Shown here one piece after another: positions 34,858 to 43,657 of a stretch of 64,000 nt of DNA (position 1 is the stretch's first letter; each line of letters starts with the position of its first letter). The notes beneath the pieces were generated by a model, which saw nothing but the letters and a program-made list of their open reading frames with translations, had not been told where the DNA came from and did not search any database. Origin of the DNA: Myxococcales bacterium (GTDB lineage Bacteria > Myxococcota_A > Polyangia > Polyangiales > Polyangiaceae); contig JADJCA010000029.1 in NCBI GenBank assembly GCA_016703425.1, positions 248,001 through 312,000 on the forward strand. Direction: 5' to 3'. Both the position numbers and the translations under genes were made by a program.

Positions 34858-35058
34858 AAGGTGGCCAGAAGCACGCGCGGTGCCAGCGCCAGAACCTGAA
34901 TTGTTCAATGAATACAGCCACCCGCGTGTGCAGGGGCCGTCTCCTGCGGCGGCCGCCGAGCGCGGCCCGATCCACCCTGTTTCATGCAAACCATACGAGT
35001 CGGCCGTTCAGGGCGGGATCGCGGACCGGCAAGCTCGCCTCACGAGGCTCCGCCGCGG

Positions 35059-35064
35059 TAGCCT
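35059..35064 (+). promoter_or_regulatory. TAGCCT box 8 nt before the Ser/Thr kinase start
   Basis: TAGCCT is followed by TTTAGTCC and ATG 35073 with no Shine-Dalgarno sequence; it fits the recurrent leaderless pattern. Confidence 0.45.
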
Positions 35065-35072
35065 TTTAGTCC

Positions 35073-36698
35073 ATGCAAGGGTTGGCGGTTCCCCAGCTCA
35101 AGGCCGGCGACAAGGCCGGCCGCTATGAGCTCCTCTTGCAAATCGCGCAGGGCGGCATGGGCGCCGTGTGGGTCGCGCGCCTCAAGCTCGACAACGGCTT
35201 CGAAAAACTCTTTGCGGTGAAGACGTTGCTCACGCACCTCGCCGACCAAGACGTGTTCCGGCACATGTTCCTCGACGAGGCGCGCATCGCCGCCGGCATC
35301 GAACACCCCAACGTCTGTCAGATCCTCGACATGGGCGAGGAAGAAGATCTTCTCTACCTCGTCATGGAGTGGGTGGAGGGTGAGTCGGTCAACTCGCTCG
35401 CGCGCGCCGCCACGCAAGACGGTAAGAAGCTCCCCTACGGCGTGGCGCTCCGCATGCTGTCCGACGCTTGCGCGGGTCTGCACACCGTCCACGAGCATCG
35501 CGATCGCGAAGGGCGAACGCTCGACATCGTGCACCGCGACGTCTCGCCTCACAACATGCTCGTGTCGAGCCGCGGCGTCACGAAGGTCATCGACTTCGGC
35601 GTCGCCAAGGCGCGCGATCGGCTCACGGGCGCGACGCAGACGGGAGCCGTCAAAGGCAAGCTGCGCTACATGGCCCCCGAGCAGGCGTGTGGCCGCGGCG
35701 TCGATCGGCGCGCCGATGTGTGGGGCGTTGGCGCGGTGCTCTACACGCTCGTCGCGGGACGGTATCCCTACGCCGGTGAGACCGACGTCGACGTGCTCCG
35801 CGTGATGCTCGAAGGCAAAGCGCCCTCGCCGCTCCCTCCGTCGGTCCCCGAGCCCATCAGTCGATTGCTTCAGCGCGCGCTCGCGGTTGATCCGGCGGAC
35901 CGTCCGCAGACGGCGGCGCAGCTCGGGGAGGAGCTCGACGCGGCGGCGCGTGAGATGGGCGTCACCACGAGTCAGCACGGCGTGGCCGAATACATGGAAG
36001 CCAACGCCGGCGCGCGGCTCCAGCGCTTGCGGACCGCGATCCACGCGTCGATCGAAGATCGTGAGTCGGTCTACACGACCCTCAAGCGTCGCTCGTCGCC
36101 GGACTTGGAGGAGATCACCTTTTCGGGGCCCACGGACCTCGAGGTCGACAAGGGCACGCAGACCGGCACGCTCATGGGAACGACCTCCCACGAGATGCCG
36201 CTCTCTCGGGTTTGGCCCCTCAAGAAGACCCTCGCTGCGATGGGAGGCATCGCGCTCCTCGCGTCGATCGTGCTACTCGTGACGAGAGCCACGATGGAAC
36301 GAACGACCATCCCTAGCGCGACCGCCGCCGCGCCCTCGCAGTCGAGCCCGTCGGCCGCGGCGCGGGCGTCGGGCAGCGCGCACGACGGCATCGACCTCGA
36401 CTTGCCGCCGGCGAGCGCTCTGCCCGGCGCTGCCGCGGCCACGCCGTTGACGCCTGTCTCCACAGCCGTCGCCACGGAAGCGCTCCCGCCTCCGCCGGTG
36501 CTCCCGCCGCCAGTCGCGCCACCGCCGGCCTTGCCCGCCACGCCGGACGCTCCGCTCGGCGCCGCGAGCGCCACAGCCGCCGCGCGGCCGCCGCCGAAGC
36601 TCCCGATCGCAAGCGCCGCAACGCCGCCGCGCGTGTCTCCTCCGCCGGCGGCGAAGAAGCGACCCGGGCTCGAGTCGGCCATCGACACGCGGAAATGA
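35073..36698 (+). CDS. Membrane-bound Hanks-type Ser/Thr protein kinase
   Basis: A 541-residue protein. The kinase domain (about residues 18-300) has a Gly loop with IAQGGMGAVWVA, Lys 50 in FAVKTLL, Glu in the DEARIAAGIEHPN helix, the catalytic loop HRDVSPHN with Asp 156, DFG at 174-176, and GKLRYMAPEQACG as the activation segment end. The HRDVSP form is common in myxobacterial kinases. A juxtamembrane region precedes one transmembrane helix (LAAMGGIALLASIVLLV, about residue 400) and an extracytoplasmic Pro/Ala tail without a sensor fold. The stop overlaps the next gene by four bases (ATGA), so the TPR protein is probably a functional partner. Confidence 0.95.
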   Translation: MQGLAVPQLKAGDKAGRYELLLQIAQGGMGAVWVARLKLDNGFEKLFAVKTLLTHLADQDVFRHMFLDEARIAAGIEHPNVCQILDMGEEEDLLYLVMEWVEGESVNSLARAATQDGKKLPYGVALRMLSDACAGLHTVHEHRDREGRTLDIVHRDVSPHNMLVSSRGVTKVIDFGVAKARDRLTGATQTGAVKGKLRYMAPEQACGRGVDRRADVWGVGAVLYTLVAGRYPYAGETDVDVLRVMLEGKAPSPLPPSVPEPISRLLQRALAVDPADRPQTAAQLGEELDAAAREMGVTTSQHGVAEYMEANAGARLQRLRTAIHASIEDRESVYTTLKRRSSPDLEEITFSGPTDLEVDKGTQTGTLMGTTSHEMPLSRVWPLKKTLAAMGGIALLASIVLLVTRATMERTTIPSATAAAPSQSSPSAAARASGSAHDGIDLDLPPASALPGAAAATPLTPVSTAVATEALPPPPVLPPPVAPPPALPATPDAPLGAASATAAARPPPKLPIASAATPPRVSPPPAAKKRPGLESAIDTRK

Positions 36699-37666
36699 AG
36701 CTCCTCATGGCGCGCGCTCTCGGCGTCGCCCTCGCGGCGGTCGCAACGCTTCTGCCGGCCCTCGCGTCGGCGCAGAGCAAGGTTGACCTCGAGCGCGCCG
36801 AGCGCCTCTTTCAAGAGGGCAAGGCGCTCATGGCCGAGAAGCGCTACGAGCTGGCCTGCCCGAGGCTCGAGCAGAGCCAGCGCATCGACCCGGCCACCGG
36901 GACGCTCTTGGCGCTCGCCCTTTGCCACGAGTCCGAAGGGCGCATCGCGACGGCGTACCAGGAGTTCAAGCGCGCCATGCCGGCGGCGCAATCGGAGAAG
37001 CGGAAGGATCGCGAGGCGCTCGCGCAGGCACATCTGAACGACCTCCTTCCGCGCCTCCCCAAGCTCGTCCTGCGCGTGCCGAGCGAGCTGTGGGCCCAGC
37101 CCGCGTTCACGCTCAAGCTCGACGGCCAGCCGCTCGCGCGCGACGCGGCCGCCGCGCCCATCTTCGTGGACCCGGGAGAGCGCGTCATCGAGGCGGGAGC
37201 GGAAGGGCGCGCCGCGTTCCGTACGTCGCTCGTCTTCATCGAGAAGGAGACGCAGGCGGCCGACGTCACGCTCGACGAGCCCGGTGCGCAAAAGACCGCT
37301 GACAGACCGAGCAAGAGCGCGACGACGATCCCGATGCGGCCCATCGCCATCGGCCTTATCGGCGCCGGTGGCGTCGCGCTCGCGTTGGGGACGGCCTTCG
37401 GTCTCTCGGCCATCGGCAAGAACTCCGACGCGAAAGACCTCTGCGTCCCGAGCGCATGCAGCTCCGCCGAGGGGCTCAAGCTCAACGACGACGCGCGCAC
37501 CGACGCGACGACGTCGACCGTCTTCTTCGCCCTCGGCATCGTGGCCGGGGCCGGCGGCGGCGCGCTCTTTTACCTCTCCGACCAGAAGCAGAAACAGGCG
37601 CGAACGGTTCTGGTGCCCTCGGTCGGCGCCGGCTACGCGGGATTCGCTGGAAGCGGCTCGTTTTAG
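36695..37666 (+). CDS. Exported TPR-like protein with two C-terminal membrane helices
   Basis: A 323-residue protein with a signal peptide (ALGVALAAVATLLPALASAQ). Residues 28-105 form a TPR-like helical region (AERLFQEGKALMAEKRYELA, ACPRLEQSQRIDPATGTLLA), then a beta domain of the PEGA type (LPKLVLRVPSELWAQPAFTL, IFVDPGERVIEA). Two hydrophobic segments follow (IAIGLIGAGGVALALGTAFG and TVFFALGIVAGAGGGALFYL). This architecture is commonly found directly downstream of kinase genes in myxobacteria, translationally coupled to them as here. A role in sensing for the kinase is plausible but not proven. Confidence 0.85.
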   Translation: MKLLMARALGVALAAVATLLPALASAQSKVDLERAERLFQEGKALMAEKRYELACPRLEQSQRIDPATGTLLALALCHESEGRIATAYQEFKRAMPAAQSEKRKDREALAQAHLNDLLPRLPKLVLRVPSELWAQPAFTLKLDGQPLARDAAAAPIFVDPGERVIEAGAEGRAAFRTSLVFIEKETQAADVTLDEPGAQKTADRPSKSATTIPMRPIAIGLIGAGGVALALGTAFGLSAIGKNSDAKDLCVPSACSSAEGLKLNDDARTDATTSTVFFALGIVAGAGGGALFYLSDQKQKQARTVLVPSVGAGYAGFAGSGSF

Positions 37667-37800
37667 GCGCCTCTGGGCCGCGCGCGAGCTCGTCCCCGTT
37701 GCATCTCCCGAGGGCGCGTGTCCGAAGGGCCGTCCCATGGCCTGGGCGAACCGACTATGCTCGCCGGCCTTACGGCTCCGTAGGCCCGCCCCGAGGCACC

Positions 37801-39738
37801 ATGAAGTCCAGCTCCTTCTTAGCGTCGTTCGTCTCGCTCCTCATCACGCTGTTCGTCGTCTCCGCAGGCTGCGGGCGCAGCGACCTTCGCCCTGACCTCG
37901 CCGACGCCAGCGCGCCTCCGTCGACCGACGGCCGCCCGTGCACCGTCGTCACCGAGTGCGACGACAAGAACGCCTGCACCACCGACCGCTGCATAAGCGG
38001 CGTGTGCAAGACGACGCCTCGCGACGAAGACGGCGACGGCGTGGTCTCGATCGCCTGCGGCGGGAAGGACTGCGCTGACAACGACGCCTCGAAGAAGCCC
38101 GGCGCGCGCGAGAACTGCACCAACAAGGTCGACGACGACTGCAACGGTCTCGTCGACTGCGCTGACGCGACCTGCAAGGGGCAAACGGGCTGCGTATGCG
38201 GTCCTTCCGAGCTCTGCGGCAACGGCGCCGACGACGACTGCAACGGTCGAACCGATTGCGCCGACCCGGCCTGCCGAAACTCCCCCGGTTGCAACTGCAG
38301 CGACGTCGAGAGTTGCGGCAACAACGTCGACGACGACTGCAACGGCTTCACCGATTGCGACGACGCCGCCTGCGACGGCACGCCGGCCTGCGGCTGCAAC
38401 CGGCCCGAGACGTGTGACAACGGCCGCGATGAGAACTGCAACGGTCTCATCGATTGCGACGACCCGGCGTGCGGCGGCTCGCCGTTGTGCGGGTGCCTCG
38501 CGACGCCCGAGAGCTGCGACAACGGCGCCGACGACGACTGCGACGGCCTCGTCGACTGCGCGGATCCGAACTGCACCGGCGTTGGTCCTTGCGCGTGCGT
38601 TGGCGGTCCGCAGCCGGAGGCCTGCAACAACGGCAAGGACGACGACTGCGACGGGCGGCCCGATTGCCAAGATCCCGAGTGCGTCGGCACGCCGGCGTGC
38701 ACCAAGTGCTCGCCCGAGCAGTGCACCGACGGCGTCGACAACGACTGCGACGGCCGCATCGACTGCGCCGACGACGCCTGCGCCTTCGCGCCCAACTGCG
38801 CGCCCAAGCCCGAGCTCTGCAACAACGGCACCGACGACGATCGCGACACGCTCATCGACTGCGCGGACCCCGACTGCAGGACGAATCCGCTGTGCATCAC
38901 GGAGCACAAGAACTGCCTCACGCCGTTGCCCATCTCGGCGAGCGGCAGCTACACCGGCGACACCACAGGCTTTGCCGGCGAGCAGACCGGCTCATGTGGA
39001 GGAGCGGCGGGAGAGGCCGTGTTCGCGTTGACCGTGACTCAGCCCAGCCACGTGGTCCTCGACACCATCGGCTCGGCCTTCGACACGGCGCTCTACTTGC
39101 GCACCGGCGCTTGCCGCGCTGGCCGCGAGCTCACGTGCGACGACGACTCGGGCGGGAGCCAAAAGTCCAAGCTCGACATTCCGATCCTCTACCCGGGGAC
39201 GTACTTCGTGTTCGTGGACGGCTTCACCGTCGACCCGACGCTGGGCCCCGACGAAGGGAGGTACGTCCTCAACGTGTCGCTCACGGCCAACCCCACCGAG
39301 GTTTGCAACAACGGCCGCGACGACGACGGCGATCGCCTCACCGACTGCGCCGACCCGAATTGCGCGAACGTGGCCCCGTGCAAGACGTGCCGCGGCGGCC
39401 AACCGGGCCAAGCGGAGCTGGGCGTGACGGCCTGCACCGACGGCGTCGACAACGACTGCGACGGCAAGATCGACAGCGCCGACAGCGACTGCCACGCGTC
39501 GGACTACTACGTGACCGAGACGTGCAACGGGAAAGACGACAACGCCAACGGCATCGTCGACGACTTCGCGTGCCGTTGCACCGACAACGCCCAGTGCCCC
39601 AATGGGCAGTTTTGCTACAAGGCCACGGTCTGGGCCTGCGGCAACGACTGCACGAACTTCGTCGGCGACATCTGCCCGTACGTGGCGCCGGGCTCGACGT
39701 GCAACGCGACGACGGGCGAGTGCGCATTCCCGCCGTGA
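37801..39738 (+). CDS. MopE-like Cys/Asp-rich surface lipoprotein
   Basis: A 645-residue protein with the lipobox VVSAGC. It contains about twelve copies of the short motif C.NG.DDDCDG..DC.DP.C (for example ENCTNKVDDDCNGLVDCADA), known as the MopE or putative metal-binding repeat. The Asp clusters resemble calcium-binding loops and the Cys would pair outside the cytoplasm. A PPC-like beta domain interrupts the repeats at about residues 385-500 (SYTGDTTGFAGEQTGSCGGA, ALYLRTGACRAGRELTCDDD). A final Cys-rich segment ends the protein. Calcium-dependent surface binding or structural roles are typical guesses for this family. Confidence 0.9.
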   Translation: MKSSSFLASFVSLLITLFVVSAGCGRSDLRPDLADASAPPSTDGRPCTVVTECDDKNACTTDRCISGVCKTTPRDEDGDGVVSIACGGKDCADNDASKKPGARENCTNKVDDDCNGLVDCADATCKGQTGCVCGPSELCGNGADDDCNGRTDCADPACRNSPGCNCSDVESCGNNVDDDCNGFTDCDDAACDGTPACGCNRPETCDNGRDENCNGLIDCDDPACGGSPLCGCLATPESCDNGADDDCDGLVDCADPNCTGVGPCACVGGPQPEACNNGKDDDCDGRPDCQDPECVGTPACTKCSPEQCTDGVDNDCDGRIDCADDACAFAPNCAPKPELCNNGTDDDRDTLIDCADPDCRTNPLCITEHKNCLTPLPISASGSYTGDTTGFAGEQTGSCGGAAGEAVFALTVTQPSHVVLDTIGSAFDTALYLRTGACRAGRELTCDDDSGGSQKSKLDIPILYPGTYFVFVDGFTVDPTLGPDEGRYVLNVSLTANPTEVCNNGRDDDGDRLTDCADPNCANVAPCKTCRGGQPGQAELGVTACTDGVDNDCDGKIDSADSDCHASDYYVTETCNGKDDNANGIVDDFACRCTDNAQCPNGQFCYKATVWACGNDCTNFVGDICPYVAPGSTCNATTGECAFPP

Positions 39739-39994
39739 GGGGGGCGGGGGCGGGGAGCTCCTGTCGAAGGGCCTGGCCGCCGCCGAGGGCGGCCGCCGGC
39801 ACGCGGGTCTTTCCGGCAAGCGATGACCTCGTCGCCATCGTCGGCTTTCGGCCCGATGCGCAAGCTCTGCATCCACGAAGCGAGCAAGACCCGTCCTGGG
39901 TTCCTTCCAGTGAGAACCCTCCAGCAGCACGCCCCGAGTTCCTTTTCCCCCCCGACGACGCAACTTCGGTCGCGTCGCCGCCGATGTGACGTTC
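39739..39994. other. Spacer before the transposase gene
   Basis: About 255 bases with no supported gene. If the transposase is REP-associated, short palindromic elements would be expected nearby, but none was clearly seen by eye. Confidence 0.35.
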
Positions 39995-40898
39995 ATGACG
40001 CTTCCCCGTCAGGTCGTCGCTGGTCGCACGTACCTCACCAGTCGCCGCTGCACGCAGCGGCAGCACCTGCTTCGTCCCGATGCGCGCGTCGAGCAGATCT
40101 ACCTCTACTGCCTCGCGGAGGCGTGCGAGCGCTACAAGATCACGCTGCATGGCTTCATCGCGATGAGCAACCACCAGCACCTGCTCGTCCGGGACAACCT
40201 CGGGAACTACCCCGAGTTCTTCGCCCACTTCCACAAGATGATCGCCAAGGCTCTCAACGCGCATTGGGGTCGCTGGGAAAACCTCTGGGCCACCGAGCAG
40301 CCCAACGCCGTTTACCTTGTCGAGGCCCAAGACCGCTTCGACAAGCTCATCTACGTTCTCTGCAACCCCGTCGCTGACAACCTCGTCGAGCGAGTCGCCG
40401 AGTGGCCCGGTGCGTCGTCGTTCGGCCAACATCTTCGCGGCACGACGAGGACCATCAAGCGCCCACGCGGCTTCTTCCGGGAAGACGGCCCGATGCCGAA
40501 AGAGGTGACCCTTCGCATCGAGCCCATTGACGGCTTCGAGCACCTCGCGGCCAAGGAATGGGCCGACAAGATCGCCGCTGCGGTCCGTGCGGAAGAGGAC
40601 GCGGCGAAAGCGCGGCGCGCGAAGACGGGGGCGACGCGTGCTTGGACGCAAGGCCGTGCTCGGCACGGCGCCGACGAGCAGGCCCCGCACCGTCGAGCCT
40701 CGCCGCAAGCTCCGGCCCCATGTGGCCTGTCGCAACAAAGAGCGGCGGCGCCAAGAGCTCTCGGCGCTCCGCGGCTTCCGAAAGGCCTACCGCGACGCAC
40801 GACTCCGATGGATCGCGGGTGAGAGCACCGTGTTCCCAGAGGGAACCTATCGCTTCACCGCGTTGGGCGTGCGCTGCCAACCCGCCGCGCAGAAGTAG
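39995..40898 (+). pseudogene. REP-associated tyrosine transposase (Y1/HUH type), frameshifted
   Basis: The first about 210 codons match the RAYT/transposase_17 family: MTLPRQVVAGRTYLTSRRCT, HGFIAMSNHQHLLVRDNLGN (HUH metal-binding pair, with Gln between the His), and YVLCNPVADNLVERVAEWPG. The family's C-terminal part (GRKAVL, TVEPRRKLRPHVACRNKERR, RDARLRWIAGESTVFPEGTY) is present but one frame later, ending at 40898. The switch occurs around 40620-40640, near a run of five G, so a single-base insertion there is the simplest explanation. It could be a real inactivation or a sequencing error. RAYT-type genes are single-copy, domesticated relatives of IS200/IS605 transposases. Confidence 0.8.
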
Positions 40899-41215
40899 AC
40901 CTGCCCAACCGCGCCCCGCACGGCTCACGCCGATGTCCGAAAGCGCAGTGCGCCTCTCGCGAGCGCGCGCGATGGAACCACAATGGCTCGCCGTGACCGG
41001 CAGGGCACGCGCCCCGTGCCCACAGCGGTTGCGCGCGCGTTGCGCGTCGCGTCCCGCAGTTCTGCGGGGCGACTTGGGACGACATCGCGGCCTGCACCCC
41101 CCGCGTACGGCGGCCGTACCGTAGCCCCCACGGAAATCAACCCAGGTCCGGTCGCATCGCAGTTGCCATGGAGGCACGACGGGGAGCGGGCGCAGCACGA
41201 CGCCCCGTGGCGCGT
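40899..41215. other. Intergenic region without a supported gene
   Basis: This 317-base space between the transposase remnant and the RCC1 gene has no recognisable gene, RNA or repeat. Confidence 0.4.
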
Positions 41216-42664
41216 TCAAAGCGTGAGTCCGCTGACCTCCACAGGAGCTGAGCTGTCGACCTTGCTCCCGTTGCCCAGTTGACCAAAGCCGTTGTATCCC
41301 CAGCACATCACGCGACGACTTCGCGTGCGGGCGCAGGCGTGGCCGTAGCCCGCGGTCACGTGGGTCGCGTCGTCGAGTCCCTGCACGTGGACGGGGGTCG
41401 TGGCTCCTCCAGGCAAGTCCGCCCCAAGCGCACCGAAGGTCCCATAACCCCAGCAGCTGACTTTGCCCGTTGCATGCACAGCGCATGTATGGGCCCAGCC
41501 CGCGGCGACGGAGACCACGTCCGAGAGACCCGAGACCGCGCGGGGTGCCGTGCCGTCGCCACCGCCCACGAACGCGGCGCCGCCCCAGCAGCTCACCTGG
41601 CCCGTCGCCGAGAGCACGCACGTGTGCACGACGCCCGTGGTCACGGACTTGGCGTTGGTGATCCCCGCGACGGTTGTCGCCACCAAGGGACTCGAGACGC
41701 TTGGCTGATAGGGGTTGTGGCCCCAGCACTTCAGCGAGCCGTCGGTCAGTACGGCACACGAGTGATACCAGCTGCCGCTGATAGAGCGAGCCTGGGTCAA
41801 CCCAACGACGTCCACAGGACCCGAACGCGTGCTCGTCGTGCCGTCGCCGAGCTGACCGTTTTCGTTGATGCCCCAACACTTCGCGGCCCCGCCGGCCGTG
41901 ATGGCGCACGTGTGTTGCCAGCCGCTATGGATGGCCGAGGCCGCGCTCACTCCCACCACCTTGGCCGGCGTCGTCGTCTGCGGTGCGGCGGCTGCGCTCG
42001 CGACACCGAGCTGCCCGAAGGTGTTCTGGCCCCAGCATTGGAGCTCGCCAAGCCATGTGCGCGAGCACGTATCGCCGTAGCCGGCCGAGAGCTGACTGAC
42101 GCCGCCGAGGCCCCCGACAAGCGCAGGGACGAGACGCTCCCCGATGCCCGTCCCGAGCAGACCACCGCCGCCGTTTTGGCCCCAGCACCGAACCGTGCCG
42201 TCGGCCTTGGCGGCGCACGTGTGGTAGTGGCCTGCGACCAGCGATGGCTCGAACGTTGGAGGAGGCGGAAGCGGAGGAGCCGGCGGAGTCGTGGCCAGGG
42301 GAGGCGTGGAAGGCGCTGGAGGAACAGGAGGAACAGGAGGAACAGGAGGAACAGGAGGCGCGGGCGGTGTCTGAGGCTTCTCGTCGCCCGGCGCTTGCAC
42401 GGCGCCAGTGTCCGTACGCGCGGCCACGCATCGTCCTGTTTGAAACTCGCCGCCGGTGCGCTTCTCGCATCGCTCGCCGACTCGGCAGTCAGCGTCGCTG
42501 CGGCAGCTCGTGGTGGCGCTCCCTCCGTTCACGAAGCCGACAGTGCCTTCTCCAGCTTGGTCCTCGGCGGGCGTGCCCGAAGCGGGGTCGCCGGCGCAGG
42601 CGAGGACCGCCCCTGAGAGGAGAAGAAGCACGGTGCTCGAGGTGGCGAGGTGAGCGTGACCCAT
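41216..42664 (-). CDS. RCC1-repeat lipoprotein (second copy type)
   Basis: A 482-residue protein with the lipobox SGAVLAC, a small Cys motif (CRSDADCRVGERCEKRTGG), and then a Pro-rich linker with four tandem PPV units. Seven RCC1 units follow (LVAGHYHTCAAKADGTVRCW, SISGSWYHSCAVLTDGSLKC and others), completing a propeller. It shares architecture with the 23010-24422 protein but differs enough in sequence to be an old paralogue. The PPV linker is encoded by perfect 9-bp DNA repeats at 42319-42358. No ribosome binding site was obvious before ATG 42664. Confidence 0.9.
   Translation of the reverse strand: MGHAHLATSSTVLLLLSGAVLACAGDPASGTPAEDQAGEGTVGFVNGGSATTSCRSDADCRVGERCEKRTGGEFQTGRCVAARTDTGAVQAPGDEKPQTPPAPPVPPVPPVPPVPPAPSTPPLATTPPAPPLPPPPTFEPSLVAGHYHTCAAKADGTVRCWGQNGGGGLLGTGIGERLVPALVGGLGGVSQLSAGYGDTCSRTWLGELQCWGQNTFGQLGVASAAAAPQTTTPAKVVGVSAASAIHSGWQHTCAITAGGAAKCWGINENGQLGDGTTSTRSGPVDVVGLTQARSISGSWYHSCAVLTDGSLKCWGHNPYQPSVSSPLVATTVAGITNAKSVTTGVVHTCVLSATGQVSCWGGAAFVGGGDGTAPRAVSGLSDVVSVAAGWAHTCAVHATGKVSCWGYGTFGALGADLPGGATTPVHVQGLDDATHVTAGYGHACARTRSRRVMCWGYNGFGQLGNGSKVDSSAPVEVSGLTL
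42319..42358. repeat. Tandem 9-bp repeat encoding PPV units
   Basis: GGAACAGGA is repeated about four times without change within the linker region of the RCC1 lipoprotein gene; on the minus strand it encodes Pro-Pro-Val. Unit changes would alter linker length in frame. Confidence 0.85.
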
Positions 42665-43012
42665 GAGCCCGGTTCGAGCACCTCGCGTGCCACGGTGTGT
42701 CTTGCGCGGGGCCTCTCACGAGACACCCACGCGGGCTCGAACGCCTCAAAAACGCGCGCAAATGGCCCGGGCCCGGGGCCCCCGCGCGAGCGTCGCTCGG
42801 GCGATACATGATGAAGAGCTGCTGGAAGCGGCGAGCGCTTGCGCTCGTGCCTCAGCTCGCGAGGGCTCGATTCCGTGGCGGTGACGTCTCCGCCTTCACG
42901 CGCCTGCGATAGGGCTACCTGTTCGCGCGGACCTCACGGCGTCCGCTCTTCGCTCCCGGTGATGCTCCAACGGCATCGCGCCACCTGAGCCCCACCTCCG
43001 ACGCTCGGCCGC
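42665..43012. other. Intergenic region without a supported gene
   Basis: About 350 bases upstream of the RCC1 gene and downstream of the Cys-rich repeat gene. It should include the promoter for the RCC1 gene. No RNA gene or conserved protein was seen. Confidence 0.4.
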
Positions 43013-43525
43013 TCACTGCGGCGCGCCGCAGGCTCCCTTTTCGGTCCGCACCTGTCCCTCGGGGCAAGCCGGTTGGCACTTTCCGGCGACGTACTCCTCG
43101 CCTTTCTTGCAGATCGGCGTGGGGGGAGGCGCGCATTGAAAGGCGCCGTCGTTTCGCTGGGTCCACGATTGGCCCGCGGGGCAGGGCGGTCGGCACTTGC
43201 CGCCGATCATCTCTTCGCCGGGGTTCTTGCAGAGCGGCGGAGGTGGAGGCGCGCATTGAAAGGCGTTGCCGCCGATCATCTCTTCGCCGGGGTTCTTGCA
43301 GAGCGGCGGAGGTGGAGGCGCGCATTGAAAGGCGCCGTCGTTTCGCTGGGTCCACGATTGGCCCGCGGGGCAGGGCGGTCGGCACTTGCCACCGATCATC
43401 TCTGTGCCCGCTTTGCACAAGGGCAGGGGCCTGTCGCGTGGGCCCGCATGGCTCGTCGAGGCAGCGGCGCACCACCACGCCGTGGCGCCAACAAGTACGA
43501 GTGCGGCGGCTGTGGTTCGGCTCAT
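43013..43525 (-). CDS. Exported Cys/Pro-rich tandem-repeat protein
   Basis: A 170-residue protein. ATG 43525 has AAGGAA seven bases upstream and opens a signal peptide (ALVLVGATAWWCAAASTSHA). The mature part consists of Cys-containing units of the kind C-K-x-G-x-E-(M/Y)-(I/V)-(G/A)-G-K-C-x-P-x-C-P-x-G-Q, separated by QCAPPPPPLCK linkers. One unit is truncated: GGN replaces GGKC and joins straight to AFQC. At the DNA level this is a direct duplication with 69-bp period (43202-43334). Repeats of this kind form small disulfide knots; the function is unknown. Confidence 0.75.
   Translation of the reverse strand: MSRTTAAALVLVGATAWWCAAASTSHAGPRDRPLPLCKAGTEMIGGKCRPPCPAGQSWTQRNDGAFQCAPPPPPLCKNPGEEMIGGNAFQCAPPPPPLCKNPGEEMIGGKCRPPCPAGQSWTQRNDGAFQCAPPPTPICKKGEEYVAGKCQPACPEGQVRTEKGACGAPQ
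43202..43334. repeat. Direct repeat, 69-bp period, inside the Cys-rich gene
   Basis: The stretch starting GCCGATCATCTCTTCGCC is found at 43202 and again at 43271 and stays identical for about 64 bases. The copy removes most of one protein unit and leaves the frame intact, suggesting recent slippage or unequal recombination. Confidence 0.9.
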
Positions 43526-43657
43526 AACGTTCCTTCTCGGCCTGGGCGACGGCGCGGTTGTGGTGGGAGCGTTCATTCTATGGCCTTCCGGCGGCGCGAT
43601 GACAGCTCCCGATGCGCGCGGCGAGACGAGAGTCGCGGGCCAGACCCTCGGTCGCCT

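Noticed and set aside
35073..36698. Kinase at 35073 as a pseudokinase too
   Set aside because: The first Gly of the loop is Ala, but Lys 50, Asp 156 and the DFG Asp 174 are all present, so activity is expected, unlike the 47494 protein.
37819..38907. Minus-strand frames opposite the MopE-like gene
   Set aside because: Their regular composition simply mirrors the Cys/Asp repeats on the other strand.
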